Source of the DNA: Viscum album
Taxonomy: Eukaryota > Streptophyta > Magnoliopsida > Santalales > Viscaceae
DNA: 64,000 bases
Assembly (NCBI GenBank): GCA_963277665.1
Contig: CAUJRU010000141.1
Span: 682,001-746,000, forward strand
Direction of reading: 5' to 3'
Part shown: one piece after another, positions 45,158 to 56,277 of the stretch
Numbering within the stretch: the stretch's first letter is position 1
How the letters are laid out: each line of letters opens with the position of its first letter
Notes under the pieces: generated by a model
What the model was told of the DNA's origin: nothing
What the model saw: the letters and a program-made list of their open reading frames with translations, nothing else
Database searches by the model: none
Position numbers and translations under genes: made by a program

Positions 45158-48100
45158 ATAAGTGGGGTTACACAAGTCCATATTTTGATTATAAATAGTC
45201 ATTGGAAAGCTAAAAAGATTTCCTACAACATAGTAATTTTTTTATAATTTTTAGACATTAAATAAAATAAATTATTTATGACATAATAATGATGGAGCGA
45301 TGACATCATTATTTGACGATTTAAATAAAATGGAAAGATAATGTAAAATCTAAGAACTACACATGTCCAAAACCAATTGGATGAGTGGATTTATAAGCCT
45401 TATCAAATTATCCACGAATTATATCAATGTGGGACCTTTTAAAACCGAAACACATTTTCAAATAAAGTAATATTTCTTACTTTCCAAAAGTGCCCCTCCT
45501 CTCCTCTTATAAAAGGCCCCCACCTCTACCTCATTTCACACACTCCTCAAGCCTTTGGCTCGGCCAACCCCTGCCCATTTACTCTCTCCACATCCATCTC
45601 CTCATCCTAGAGGATTCCCTTTGGTCAGAATCCTTTCAAAGGAAGCCTTTAGGCTCAAAACAAAAAGAGTTACACTTTTAAAGGTAATTCATTCTCTCAT
45701 GTTCATTTGTTTTATTTTGCTTCTCCAACCCCCTAAACTCTTTTTATTTACTTCTTTTGTAACAACACCAGTATCTTCAATATACTAGGATGTTTTTATA
45801 AGATTTATTCGAGCTACACTCTCACACAACTACATCAAATGGTTAAAGAACATACGGTTTCTGTGGATGGTGAAATTCTGCCTCCCAAAACGATGATTGT
45901 TCAATACTCATTTAACACCTTCAAAGGTGGCCATTATGATGTCACTATTTTTATATATGATATATAATATTTTTATGTTTTATTTATGCTTCTGTATTTT
46001 TCATTTTTGTCTTACCTTTATGGTTTCCATTATGGGTATACGCGATATCTTCATTTAAGGAAGTGCGGACTACCGCCCCCTCAAAGTGATTTGATTCGTT
46101 AAATATCATATGTGGGATGTATAAAGGATGGAAATATGATATTATATATGATATTATACTGGAATTATAATATACCTTTATATCATTCCATTCTATAAAA
46201 TACGAAATAGAAATGAAAGTAGCGTTCATGCGTACGTACGGCTTACCGTCTCCATGAACGGTGCATTTCATTTCTTATCTCTAAATGATTATGTAATGTT
46301 ATAAATTCATGCATGTACTGGATATATATGACATATATGATATCTACATAATGAATACAATTATGGATATAATAAACATTTGGCCACACGAACAACATGT
46401 AATTGTAAGAAGTCCACTTTCGACTTAAGAACCAAATATCGGCAAAACAAATATTATTAACTTAAATGATTACATAATGTTTATGACATGGAAATAAGTG
46501 ATATAAAAGGAATAATAAGCTTGAAAAAGGGTTCTTAATCAAGTAGAAATTAACTCATGTTTATTATTCAGGAGATTAAAGAACGATCAAGTCAAGTAGA
46601 ACCCGAGGTAAGGGATCCTACAACTCTCTTTCTTTTTTAAGTACACTCTTTTATGTCATTTATTTTATGCTCATCTTTCTTATGATTGGGATGTTCTTTT
46701 ATATTAAATTTACTGTAATTTTTATGTTCATGTGATGAGAGACCCTATTCTCTCTCATCAATCCATTTTGGAAGTTTTGAGTGGCGCCGTTAGGGTGCCG
46801 AACTTTCGTAAGAGATCTAACCTCTCTCTTTCTTTTTAAGTACTCTCCTTTATGCCACTTCTTTTAAACTCCTCCTTTCAATGTTGGGGGATTTTCTTTT
46901 ATATTCCAGTTGCTGTAAATTTTATTGTAATATTATGGGATACTCTATTTGATCTCATCAATCCATATTCGGAAGTTTTATGTGGCGCCGTTAGGCTGCC
47001 GAGTTTTCATAAGGGATTTTTCATCTCACTTTTATTCCTGTGAGATTTATGCTACATTTGCCACAAATTCCATTGAGTGGTGTATGTACTGCCCATTATT
47101 CTACTCTTTGTGTAATATACTTTCGTTTATGAGTATTTACATCAATGATCTATTGTCCTTCTTTCATGGGGTGTATGTTTTGAATGATACCCAAGTCGGT
47201 AAGGGAACCTTTCACCCTCCTCTTTTTTAAAAGACTTCTTTTGTTGGGTCTTTTAATTTACATATTTTTATGTTGGGATATGTTCTCATATATCCTTATT
47301 GATGTAAATTATATGTCCAAGTGATGAGATACACTTTTTATCTCTCATCAACTCATTTTGATGTGACGCCGTTAGGCGGTCAAGGGAACTTCTTAACCCA
47401 ATTTCGATTTCTTTGGGTTCAACATGTAGTCATTGAATATGTCATCCATTGAATATATGTGAATGACCTTTTATTGTTTTACACTTAATATCGACTTATA
47501 TTGGGTGTATTTATATTTGACACACATATTTTGAGATTTATTTGTCCTTAATTTAAGGATACCTTCTTTATAAGGGATTTCATCACATTTGACATTTGTA
47601 TTGAGGGTTCATTGTTGTTATGCACCAATTCACTATTATATGGTGTATATACTGTCCTTTGGAGTATTATATCATGAATCCTTTTATTCTCATGATATTA
47701 TAAAGTTCTGACTAAATGTTATTCCTCGATTATTGTATTCAAGTGTCTCTAATTTTGGTAAAACCCCTTTAACCAAAATATCATTTTAAATGTTTTAATT
47801 TTTTGTTCTTATTAATATCCATGTTTTCAAAATGGTTTTAAGGATTTATTTATATGGATATTAATGGTTTAAAATGTTAAAAGCTTCAAGGTGGTATGGG
47901 AAACTTTGATTCAAAAATCTCTTTATTAAATGTTTTAAATGGTTTTGGAAATGGTTTCTTTTTGAATGGATTCATTATTTCAATATCCTAAAATGTTATA
48001 TTGTGATTGAAATGTGGAAATATTATGTTTCCTTTATTCATGTTTTATATGATACGATTATGTTATGGTTCTTGGGCATTGTTATGAAGAACGGGTGGTT

Positions 48101-48713
48101 TCGTGATAAACTAAGGGCGGGTGAGCCCGTAATAGCTCTCCAATGCATTGGGTAACGCGAAGGAGTGAAACGTTAAGGTTTCTCCGAAGAGATTTAGGGA
48201 ATATACTGTGATGGGTATTCCGAACGTAACCAAGAGGGTTACTCCCTATGTAAGAATGTTATGAATGCCTCAAGTTACCTTTATGTCTTATGTTTTCTAT
48301 GATTTATTCATGGTTTGATGAGGTATGTTAAAGTGCCTATGTTTTATGGGTAAAGTATGATTTCATTCTTATTTATATATGAAATCATGTTTCCTTTCCT
48401 TATTTTTATAACCCTTACTGAGCTTTTTATGCTCATCCCAAGTTTTTGAAATGTTTTTCACAGGTCAAGGGAAAGGTACATGATGTGATGATAGTGTCAA
48501 GGATGTGTCAAGAAAGAATCCATGTTTTATTTTCAATATGTTTCCGTTGATGGGAAGAATGAATACGGTCTTTTTGTAACCACTTTGTTTAAATGTGGAA
48601 TGTAATGCAAGTTTCATGATCTAATTCTCTAAAACTCTAAACCCGAAAAGATCCTCAATGTGTAATCTTGTAATAACTCAAGATTAAGTAAGGTTTAAGG
48701 CTGGGGCCTTATA
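45158..48713 (+). repeat. LTR segment, left outer arm of the mirror (LTR ~1280 to 4828)
   Basis: It starts AGTGGGGTTACACAAGTCC and runs through TATAAAAG (45508-45515), hairpin, complete subrepeats and acceptor-like site to the terminus GGGGCCTTATA at 48713. The start point and the 'TTACACAAG' variant match the inner end of the inverted copy at 59800-59818, on the other side of elements 3 and 4. Confidence 0.85.
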
Positions 48714-49853
48714 GTTAGGAAATATTTTTATCTTTATAATGACTATTTATAATCAAAAATCTGATCTTTATAATCCCATGTAAAAATTGTTTTCGTAAAA
48801 CATATTATGTTTGTGTCATTTTTACTTTTACATTAAATAAAAAGTTATTTTTGTCATTTCCCAACAAAAGTGGATCCATGGGGTCCCCAAGTTGACCCAT
48901 GGCTTGTCTTGGTCGGCCATGACACAACCAATAAGGTTGGGACATGTGTCTAGGTCATTTCATATTATTAAAGAATTATTTATACCTTAAACTACACTAA
49001 TTACCACTAATCGCGATTAAGAACTTAATAAGTTACTATTCACCAAAAAATTATTATAATCTCATTGAACCACATTTTACTTCTTAATGACAACCATGTA
49101 TGTCGGATTTTCAAAATTCAATACACATTAGTGGTAAACTTTCATTTAACTGAAAAATCAGTTTGCTTGATTACCACTTAGTGGTTTCACTATTCATCAA
49201 AAATTGAAGTTTTTCAGAAAATTACCAAAAATTCACCCTAAGATATATTTGATATTTCGAATTCAAAAATGAAGTCTATTTTACAAAATTCAAAACATAT
49301 AGGTCACATTAATTAATTTAATAATTAATTCCCGCTGTCAGAGCAAATAGCGTGTTTTTATGAAACAATAAGTATCAAAAGATTGACACCAGTTTAAGTC
49401 CAATTTCAAAGTGAAATTGACTTCAATGACCACCATTGGATTAAATGGTAAAAATATATTCATATTACACATTAAGACCAATTCAAAAGATAATCTAATC
49501 ATTTAAATAAATTAGATTAAAAAGCAGTTTTGATGTAAAATGCAGTATTTTTCACTATTCATTAAAAAATGAACCTTGTCAGAAAAATACCAAAAATTAA
49601 CACAAAGTAAATTTTGATGTCCCAATCATAAAGAATAAGTTTATTTTGACAAACATAGTTTATAAAACTTTCAAAAGATAAATTTAAAAAGGGTTTTCCA
49701 TCATAAGGCAGTAAAACAATCTTTTAAGAATATTAGTGTATTCCATGCTTAAGATTGGATTTATTTTCATCTTAAGCCTCTAAAACACTATCTTAATCAT
49801 TAATAGACATAGGTAAAAATATCTATTATTTATTACTTACTTGGGATGTTACA
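48714..49853 (-). repeat. 3' LTR of element 3, head B, truncated
   Basis: The complement reads TGTAACATCCCAAGTAAG from 49853 leftward, close to element 2's head B. It continues to LTR ~1340 (TAGGAAAT at 48717), where it meets the terminus of a plus-strand LTR segment. It contains the U3 palindromes (near 49165 and 49010) but not the TATA box. Confidence 0.85.
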
Positions 49854-49869
49854 TCCTTCCCCCCTTTAT
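49854..49869 (-). other. Polypurine tract of element 3
   Basis: The complement reads AAAGGGGGGAAGGA before TGTAACATCCC. The adjoining CCCCGCAATTTATTTACTTAT is the inverse of the pre-PPT sequence of element 2, consistent with a B-type 3' end. Confidence 0.85.
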
Positions 49870-49892
49870 AAAATTACGTCCCCGCAATTTAT

Positions 49893-51435
49893 TTACTTAT
49901 CGAATAAATTGGGGTACTTATCCATCATTGCATTTTCAGATTCCCATGTTTCCTCTTCAATCATGTGGTTTTTCCACAAAACCTTTACCTGCTTAATCAC
50001 CTTATTCCATAACACTTGCTCCCTGTGGTCAAGAATCTGGACCGGTTGTTCCTCATAAGATAAGTTCTCTTCCAGCTGAACTACCTCTAGACTCAAAACA
50101 TGAGATGGATCTGGCATATACTTTCTCAACATCAGAATGTGAAAAACATTTTGTACCTGAGATAAACTCGGAGGTAAAGCCACCCGGTATGCAACTGATC
50201 CAACTCTCTCCAGAATTTGGTATGGTCCAACAAACCTTGGACTTAACTTTCCTTTCTTACCAAATCTCATCACACTTTTCCAAGGAGAAACCTTGACAAA
50301 AACATGATCACCTACCTCGAAAGATAGATCCTTCCTCCGGTTATCCGCATAACTCTTCTGCCTTCTCTGAGCTGTTCTCAAGTGCTTCTGAATCAACTGA
50401 ACTTTTTTTGCCATCTCTTCTACCAATTCTGGTCCCATCAGCTTCCTTTCACCCACTTCATCCCAAAATGCTAGAGTTCGACACCGCTTCCCATATAATG
50501 CCTCAAAAGGTGTCATCTGTATACTGGAATGAAAACTGTTATTATAAGAAAACTCAACCAAAGAAAGATGTTGGTCCCAACTTCCCTGATAATCCATAGA
50601 ACAAGCTCGTAGCATATCCTCCAAGGTCTAAATTGTTTGTTCTGACTTCCCATCTGATTGAGGATGAAAATCTGTACTAAAATTTAATTCAGTACCCAAC
50701 GACTTCTGAAGGACTTTCCAAAAGTTAGATGTGAACCTGGGATCACGATCAGATACAATGGGGAGAGGAACTCTATGTAACCTGACTATATCTTTAAGAT
50801 ACAAACGGGAAAGTTGATCTAGAGAGAAAGTATCTCGTATAGAAAGGAAATGAGGAGATTTGGTCAAGCGATCAACAATAACCCAGATTTCATTATTACC
50901 TCGAGATGTCTTCGGTAATACAACAACAAAGTCCATGGATATATTCTCCCATTTCCACTCTGGCACTGGTAAAGGATGAAGCATCCCTGCCGCTCTGCTT
51001 TAACCTGTTGACATGTCAAACACTTCACAGTAAAATCAGCAATGTCTCTTTTCATTCCATCCCACCAGTAATACACCCGCAGATCTCTATACATCTTAGT
51101 ACTGCCCGGATGAACTGAAAACGGAGAACTATGAGCTTCACATAACCACTCTCTCTTCAACTGTGAATCACAAGGCACACATAACATCTTCCCAAACCTC
51201 AAAACACAAACACAAACTTATCCAAGAACTCATGTAAAATTTTATTCATAAGGTCCATGAATACAGTAGGTGCATTGGTTAACCCAAAAGACATAACTAC
51301 AAATTCACAATGGCCATATCTAGTACGGAACACAGTCTTCGGAACGTCTGCTTCTTTTACTTTCAACTGATGGTACCCCGACCTCAAGTCAATCTTCAAA
51401 AAATACTGAGCTCCCTGGAGCTGATACCACTTCAT
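49893..51435 (-). pseudogene. pol: Deleted pol: RT scrap fused to integrase and chromodomain
   Basis: Read from 51435 leftward. A ~78-residue RT piece contains [12 protein letters not shown] and [14 protein letters not shown] and ends in DKFV just before the catalytic motif. It is fused, out of frame, to the integrase zinc finger (51202-50990: HSSPFSVHP…CLTCQQ). A 10-base deletion after CAGAGCGGCAG shifts the frame. The catalytic part follows (50984-50628, with [11 protein letters not shown] and FHPQSDG), ended by TAG at 50628, and then 50624-49893 in the same frame through the GPY region to a chromodomain tail (WESENAMMDKYPNLF). It can encode neither RT nor RNase H activity. Confidence 0.88.
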
Positions 51436-51439
51436 TCAA

Positions 51440-52539
51440 TGGCCCAACATCTGCTGAAGTTGTTGCAAAGGATTTCTCCATCCCTTTATACTTGTAGTCT
51501 GGCTGCATTTCCCCCAGTTGAGTTCTTCGTTGGACACTCGTTTGCATAATGACCCATTTCATTACACTTAAAACATCTTACCGTTGGCTTTTCATTTCCT
51601 GCTTGATCATCTTCCTTACAGTTACGAGCAATATGACCAGACTTACCACACTAAAAGCACTTACCAGACTTAGATAAACATTCTCCAGGATGCATTTTAC
51701 CAGACTTCTCACAGGATGGATATTTGGTCTCCTTGCTTCTTTGATGATTCTTCCCCTTTTCCTGCCAACTAGACCTCTTATTCTGTTGTTTGTCATAGAA
51801 CACCTGATCATAGGCAAACTCCATTTCCACCTTCTCCGCACATCGAACAAGTTTTTCATAACTTTTGAACTCACGAGAAGCTAAAGCCCTTCGATACTTT
51901 GGCTTTAACCCTGAGTAAAAAAGGTTTATTTTACCATCAAGATCTCGTATGAAGTTTGGAGCATACCTTGCCAATCGAGTGAACTTTTCTTCATAAGAAG
52001 CCACTGAATCATCCTCCTTCCTCAATTCTAGGAACTATTTTTCCATCCTAAGACGAACCACATTAGGAAAATATTTCTCAAGAAACATACCTTTGAATTC
52101 GTCCCAGTGAAGATCCTCAATCTCATCACTATCACTTATATTTTTCACCATCGACCACCACTGATCAGCTTCACCTTCAAAACGGTAAACAGCAAGACTA
52201 AACTTTTGATGTTCTGAACACCCCATCACATAAAAAAATATTCTCCAGTGCTTTAATCCACCCTTCAGCTTGCACAGGGTCAGATGATCCTCTGAATGAT
52301 GGGGGATGTTGGCTCATGAAATGTTCCACCACTGACATGTTCCTCTGCGGTTGATCTGGCTGATCTCGTGCATGGATACCACCACCATTTATAGCCTGAG
52401 TCAACTGTGCCATCACTGCAACAAACTGTTCAGTTTCGATTCCGACCATCTCAGGTTGTTGATTTGGAAGGTTGTCTTCCTCCTGATGTCGTCCCAACAT
52501 AGCTGCTTTGTTTCCTCTGCGGAAAACCATTCTGAACAC
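51440..52539 (-). pseudogene. gag: gag pseudogene of element 3
   Basis: It begins near 52539 with the gag N-terminus (QLTQAI, then FMSQHPPSFRGSSDP). One extra base near 52218 (GGGTGTTCAG) shifts the frame at SEHQK. The capsid region follows (ADQWW, DEFKGMFLEKYFP, SYEEKFTRLARYAP), interrupted by TAG near 52026 (CAG in element 4). The zinc-knuckle part has TAG near 51650 (TGG in element 4), inside the CFWCGKSGHIARNC knuckle. A second knuckle, CFKCNEMGHYANEC-like, follows. Three lesions mark it as dead. Gag would form the particle shell and bind RNA. Confidence 0.87.
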
Positions 52540-52640
52540 AGAAATATCTTAGGCGAAGCAACATGGTAATCCATAAATGCTATATCATTTCAATCATATT
52601 ATAATTTAACACTTTTCTAACTCCTAATGTTGTCTAAACC

Positions 52641-52654
52641 GTCCTCTGATACCA
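52641..52654 (-). other. Primer-binding site of element 3
   Basis: The complement reads TGGTATCAGAGGAC, starting three bases after the inverted LTR end (TATAAGGCCCC at 52657). It matches the initiator-Met tRNA primer consensus over TGGTATCAGAG. Confidence 0.9.
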
Positions 52655-52656
52655 AC

Positions 52657-52722
52657 TATAAGGCCCCAGCCTTAAACCTTACTTAATATTGAATTAAATG
52701 AATAATTCACATTGAGGATCTT
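52657..52722 (-). repeat. 5' LTR remnant of element 3 and head-to-head junction
   Basis: Only about 65 bases of LTR end remain (TATAAGGCCCCAGCC… with a small internal rearrangement after ACTTAAT). It merges into element 4 gag through ATTGAGGATCTT (52711-52722), twelve bases present both in the inverted LTR tail and in gag. This is a microhomology breakpoint at the centre of the mirror-symmetric block. Confidence 0.8.
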
Positions 52723-53396
52723 CACTGGGACGAATTCAAAGGTATGTTTCTTGAGAAATATTTTCCTAAGGTGGTTCGTCTTAGGATGGAAAAACAGTTC
52801 CTAGAATTGAGGCAGGAGGATGATTCAGTGGATTCTTATGAAGAAAAGTTCACTCGATTGGCAAGGTATGCTCCAAACTTCATACGAGATCTTGATGGTA
52901 AAATAAACCTTTTTTACTCAGGGTTAAATCCAAAGTATCGAAGGGCTTTAGCTTCTCGTGAGTTCAAAAGTTATGAAAAACTTGTTCGATGTGCGGAGAA
53001 GGTGGAAATGGAGTTTGCCGATGATCAGGTGTTCTATGACAAACAACAGAATAAGAGGTCTAGTTGGAAGGAAAAGGGGAAGAATTCATCAAAGAAGCAA
53101 GGAGACCAAATATCCATCCTGTGAGAAGTCTAGTAAAATGCATCTTGGGGAATGTTTATCCAAGTCTGGTAAGTGCTTTTGGTGTGGTAAGTCTGGTCAT
53201 ATTGCTCGTAACTGTAAGGAAGATGATCAAGCAGGAAATGAAAAGCCAACGGTAAGATGTTTTAAGTGTAATGAAATGGGTCATTTTGCAAACGAGTGTC
53301 CAACGAAGAACTCAACTGGGGGAATGCAGCCAGAACACAAGCAGAAAGGGGTGGCTAAATCCTTTGCAACAACTTCAGCAGATGTTGGGCCATTGA
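52723..53396 (+). pseudogene. gag: gag pseudogene of element 4, N-terminally truncated
   Basis: The capsid C-terminal part is in frame 1 to about 53085 (YEEKFTRLARYAP, EKLVRCAEKVEMEF). An extra T (GAATTCATC against GAATCATC in element 3) moves the nucleocapsid to frame 2, to about 53400. The knuckles are CEKSSKMHLGEC-like, CFWCGKSGHIARNC and CFKCNEMGHFANEC. Gag then runs directly into RT sequence with no protease, in a different frame. Unlike element 3, the CAG near 52795 and TGG near 53180 are intact. Confidence 0.87.
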
Positions 53397-54933
53397 ATGA
53401 AGTGGTATCAGCTCCAGGGAGCTCAGTATTTTTTGAAGATTGACTTGAGGTCGGGGTACCATCAGTTGAAAGTAAAAGAAGCAGACGTTCCGAAGACTGC
53501 GTTCCGTACTAGATATGGACATTGTGAATTTGTAGTTATGCCTTTTGGGTTAACCAATGCACCTACTGTATTCATGGACCTTATGAATAAAATTTTCCAT
53601 GAGTTCTTGGATAAGTTTGTGTTTGTGTTTTGAGGTTTGGGAAGAGGTTATGTGTGCCTTGTGATTCACAGTTGAAGAGAGAGTGGTTATGTGAAGCTCA
53701 TAGTTCTCCGATTTCAGTTCATCCAGGCAGTACTAAGATGTATAGAGATCTGCGGGAGTATTACTGGTGGGATGGAATGAAAAGAGACATTGCTGATTTT
53801 ACTGTGAAGTGTTTGACATGTCAACAGGTTAAAGCAGAGCGGCAGGGATGCTTCAGCATTTACCAGTGCCAGAGTGGAAATGGGAGAATATATCCATGGA
53901 CTTTGTTGTTGGATTACCGAAGACATCTCGAGGTAATAATGAAATCTGGGTTATTGTTGATCGCTTGACCAAATCTGCTCATTTCCTTTCTATACGAGAT
54001 GCTTTCTCTCTAGATCAACTTTCTCGTTTGTATCTTAAAGATATAGTCAGGTTACATGGAGTTCCTCTCCCCATTGTATCTGATCGTGATCCCAGGTTCA
54101 CATCTAACTTTTGGAAAGGCCTTTAGAAGTCGTTGGGTACTGAATTAAATTTTATAACAGCTTTTCATCCTCAATCAGATGGGCAGTCAGAACAAACAAT
54201 TTAGACCTTGGAGGATATGCTACGAGCTTGTTCTATGGATTATCAGGGAAGTTGGGACCAACATATTTCTTTGGTTGAGTTTTCTTATAATAACAGTTTT
54301 CAATCCAGTATACAGATGGAACCATTTGAGGCATTATATGGGAAGCGGTGTCGAACTCCAGCATTTTGGGATGAAGTGGGTGAAAGGAAGCTGATGGGAC
54401 CAGAATTGGTAGAAGAGATGGCAAAAAAAGTTCAGTTGATTCAGAAGCACTTGAGAACAGCTCAGAGCAGGCAGAAGAGTTATGCGGATAACCGGAGGAA
54501 GGATCTATCTTTCGAGGTAGGTGATCATGTTTTTCTCAAGGTTTCTCCTTGGAAAAGTGTGATGAGATTTGGTAAGAAAGGAAAGCTGAGTCCAAGGTTT
54601 ATTGGACCATATGAAATTCTGGAGAGAGTTGGATCAGTGGCATACCGGGTGGCTTTACCTCCGAGTTTATCTCAGGTACACAATGTTTTTCATGTTTCAA
54701 TGTTGAGAAAGTATATGCCAGATCCATCTCATGTTTTGAGTCCAGAGGTAGTTCAGCTGGAAGAGAACCTATCTTATGAGGAACAACCGGTCCAAATTCT
54801 TGACCACAGGGAGCAGGTGTTATGGAATAAGGTGATTCATCAGGTAAAGGTTTTGTGGAAAAACCATGTGATTGAAGAGGCAACGTGGGAATCTGAAAAT
54901 GCTATGAGGGATAAATACCCCCACTTATTTTGA
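53397..54933 (+). pseudogene. pol: Deleted pol of element 4: RT scrap, integrase, chromodomain
   Basis: RT scrap 53397-53633 ([12 protein letters not shown] to DKFV). The zinc finger lies in another frame from 53630 (HSSPISVHP…CLTCQQ). After the shared 10-base deletion the catalytic integrase reads 53848-54126 ([11 protein letters not shown]), stops at TAG 54124 (CAG elsewhere) and again at a TAG in ATTTAGACC near 54202, shared with element 3. From 54208 the frame is open to the end (GKKGKLSPRFIGPYEIL, then HREQVLWNKV and WESENAMRDKYPHLF, a chromodomain). RT catalysis and RNase H are absent. Confidence 0.88.
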
Positions 54934-54965
54934 TAAGTGAATAAAATTGCGAGGACGCAATTCCC

Positions 54966-54980
54966 AAAAGGGGGGAAGGA
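54966..54980 (+). other. Polypurine tract of element 4
   Basis: AAAAGGGGGGAAGGA directly precedes TGTAACATCCC at 54981. The upstream AATTGCGAGGACGCAATTCC matches elements 1 and 5, unlike the CGGGGACACAATTTT of element 2. Confidence 0.88.
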
Positions 54981-56277
54981 TGTAACATCCCAGGGAAATA
55001 AAGAATAAAGAATTTTCATATTTATTAATATTTACGAATTAAATATTAATTTTATTTAAAAGGGGTTTCTACGTTCGATAGCGTATTCGGTACGCAATGA
55101 TGAGTTTCTTTAAAAACTTACGTTCCACACAAGTAATAAAATAATATTATTTTAAATGTTAGTTAACGAGTAGCCGTTGTACTGGCGGGAATGGATAGAA
55201 ATAACTAAAATATGATTATATATGTTTTTAAATGTTTTTTCATTTACCCAATAAAAGATAAAGGCTTAAAATACGGAAAGAGTTCAATTTTAGGCATTTA
55301 TACCCTAATTTTCATGAAAGGTCCACTTATCACCTTTTGACAGAGAACCGTCATTAAATATAGTTTTGATCGATCTTATAAATTCTATTGGACCAAATAT
55401 AACTCTTCTTTAGAATCGGGACATCAAAATTTACATTGTGTAAATTTTTGGTACCTTTCTGATAAAGTTCATTTTTTTAATGAATAGTGTAAAATGTTGC
55501 ATTTTAATTCAAACCCTCTTTTTAATCTAATTTATTTATATGATTAGATTATCTTTTGAATTGGTTTTGAAGTGAAATTAGAAAATATTTTTACCATTAA
55601 ATCCAATAGTGGTCGTTGGAATTAATTTCACTTTGAAATCGGACTTAAACTAGTGTCAATCTTTTGATACTTATTGTTTCATAAAAACACGCTATTTGCT
55701 CTGACAGCGGGAATTAATTATTAAATTAATTAATGTGACTTATATGTTTTGAATTTTGTAAAATAGACTTCATTTTTGAATTCGGGATATCAAATATAGC
55801 TTAGGGTGAATTTTTTGTAATTTTCTGAAAAACTTCAATTTTTGATGAATAGTGAAACCACTAAGTGGTAATCAAGCAAACTGATTTTTCAGTTAAATGA
55901 AAGTTTACCACTAAAGTGTATTGAATTTTGAAAATCCGACATACATGGTTGTCATTAGTATGTAAAATGTGGTTCAATGAGATTAAAATAATTTTTTGGT
56001 GAATAGTGACTTATTAAGTTTTTAATCGCGATTAGAGGTAATTAGTGTAATTTAATGTAAAAATGATATTATAAAAATGTGAAAACACCATGACACTTGT
56101 CCTACACCTATTGGGTGAGTAATGGCCGACCAAGACAAGCCATGGGCCAACTTGGGGACCCCATGGAGCCACATTAGTTGTAAAATGACATTAATATATT
56201 TTTATTTAATGTTAACGTGAAAATGACACTAACATAAATTGTTTTACTAAAATACTTTTTAAGTGGGGTTATACAAC
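54981..56277 (+). repeat. 3' LTR of element 4, head A, truncated at LTR ~1290
   Basis: TGTAACATCCCAGGGAAATAA and the next ~600 bases follow head A of element 1 with clear divergence (for example CGATAGCGTATTCGG near 55076). The U3 palindromes are near 55858 and 56027. It ends AGTGGGGTTATACAAC and meets the inverted terminus of another LTR segment, so no TATA box lies in this piece. Confidence 0.86.

Larger units (their letters stand above)
48714..52722 (-). mobile_element. Element 3: defective chromovirus with internal pol deletion
   Basis: On the minus strand: a scrap of 5' LTR (52657-52722), PBS (52641-52654), gag, a short RT piece fused to integrase, chromodomain, PPT, and a head-B 3' LTR truncated at LTR ~1340. 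Protease, the first part of RT, the RT catalytic FIDD region and all of RNase H are deleted. It shares these deletion points with element 4, which lies head to head with it. Confidence 0.87.
52723..56277 (+). mobile_element. Element 4: defective chromovirus, same pol deletion as element 3
   Basis: It starts within gag (HWDEFKG) at the microhomology junction, so it lacks a 5' LTR, PBS and gag N-terminus. It has a gag, RT-scrap, integrase and chromodomain order identical to element 3, followed by a PPT and a head-A LTR cut at LTR ~1290. It shares with element 3 the gag-RT and RT-integrase fusion points, a 10-base integrase deletion and one TAG codon. Confidence 0.88.
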
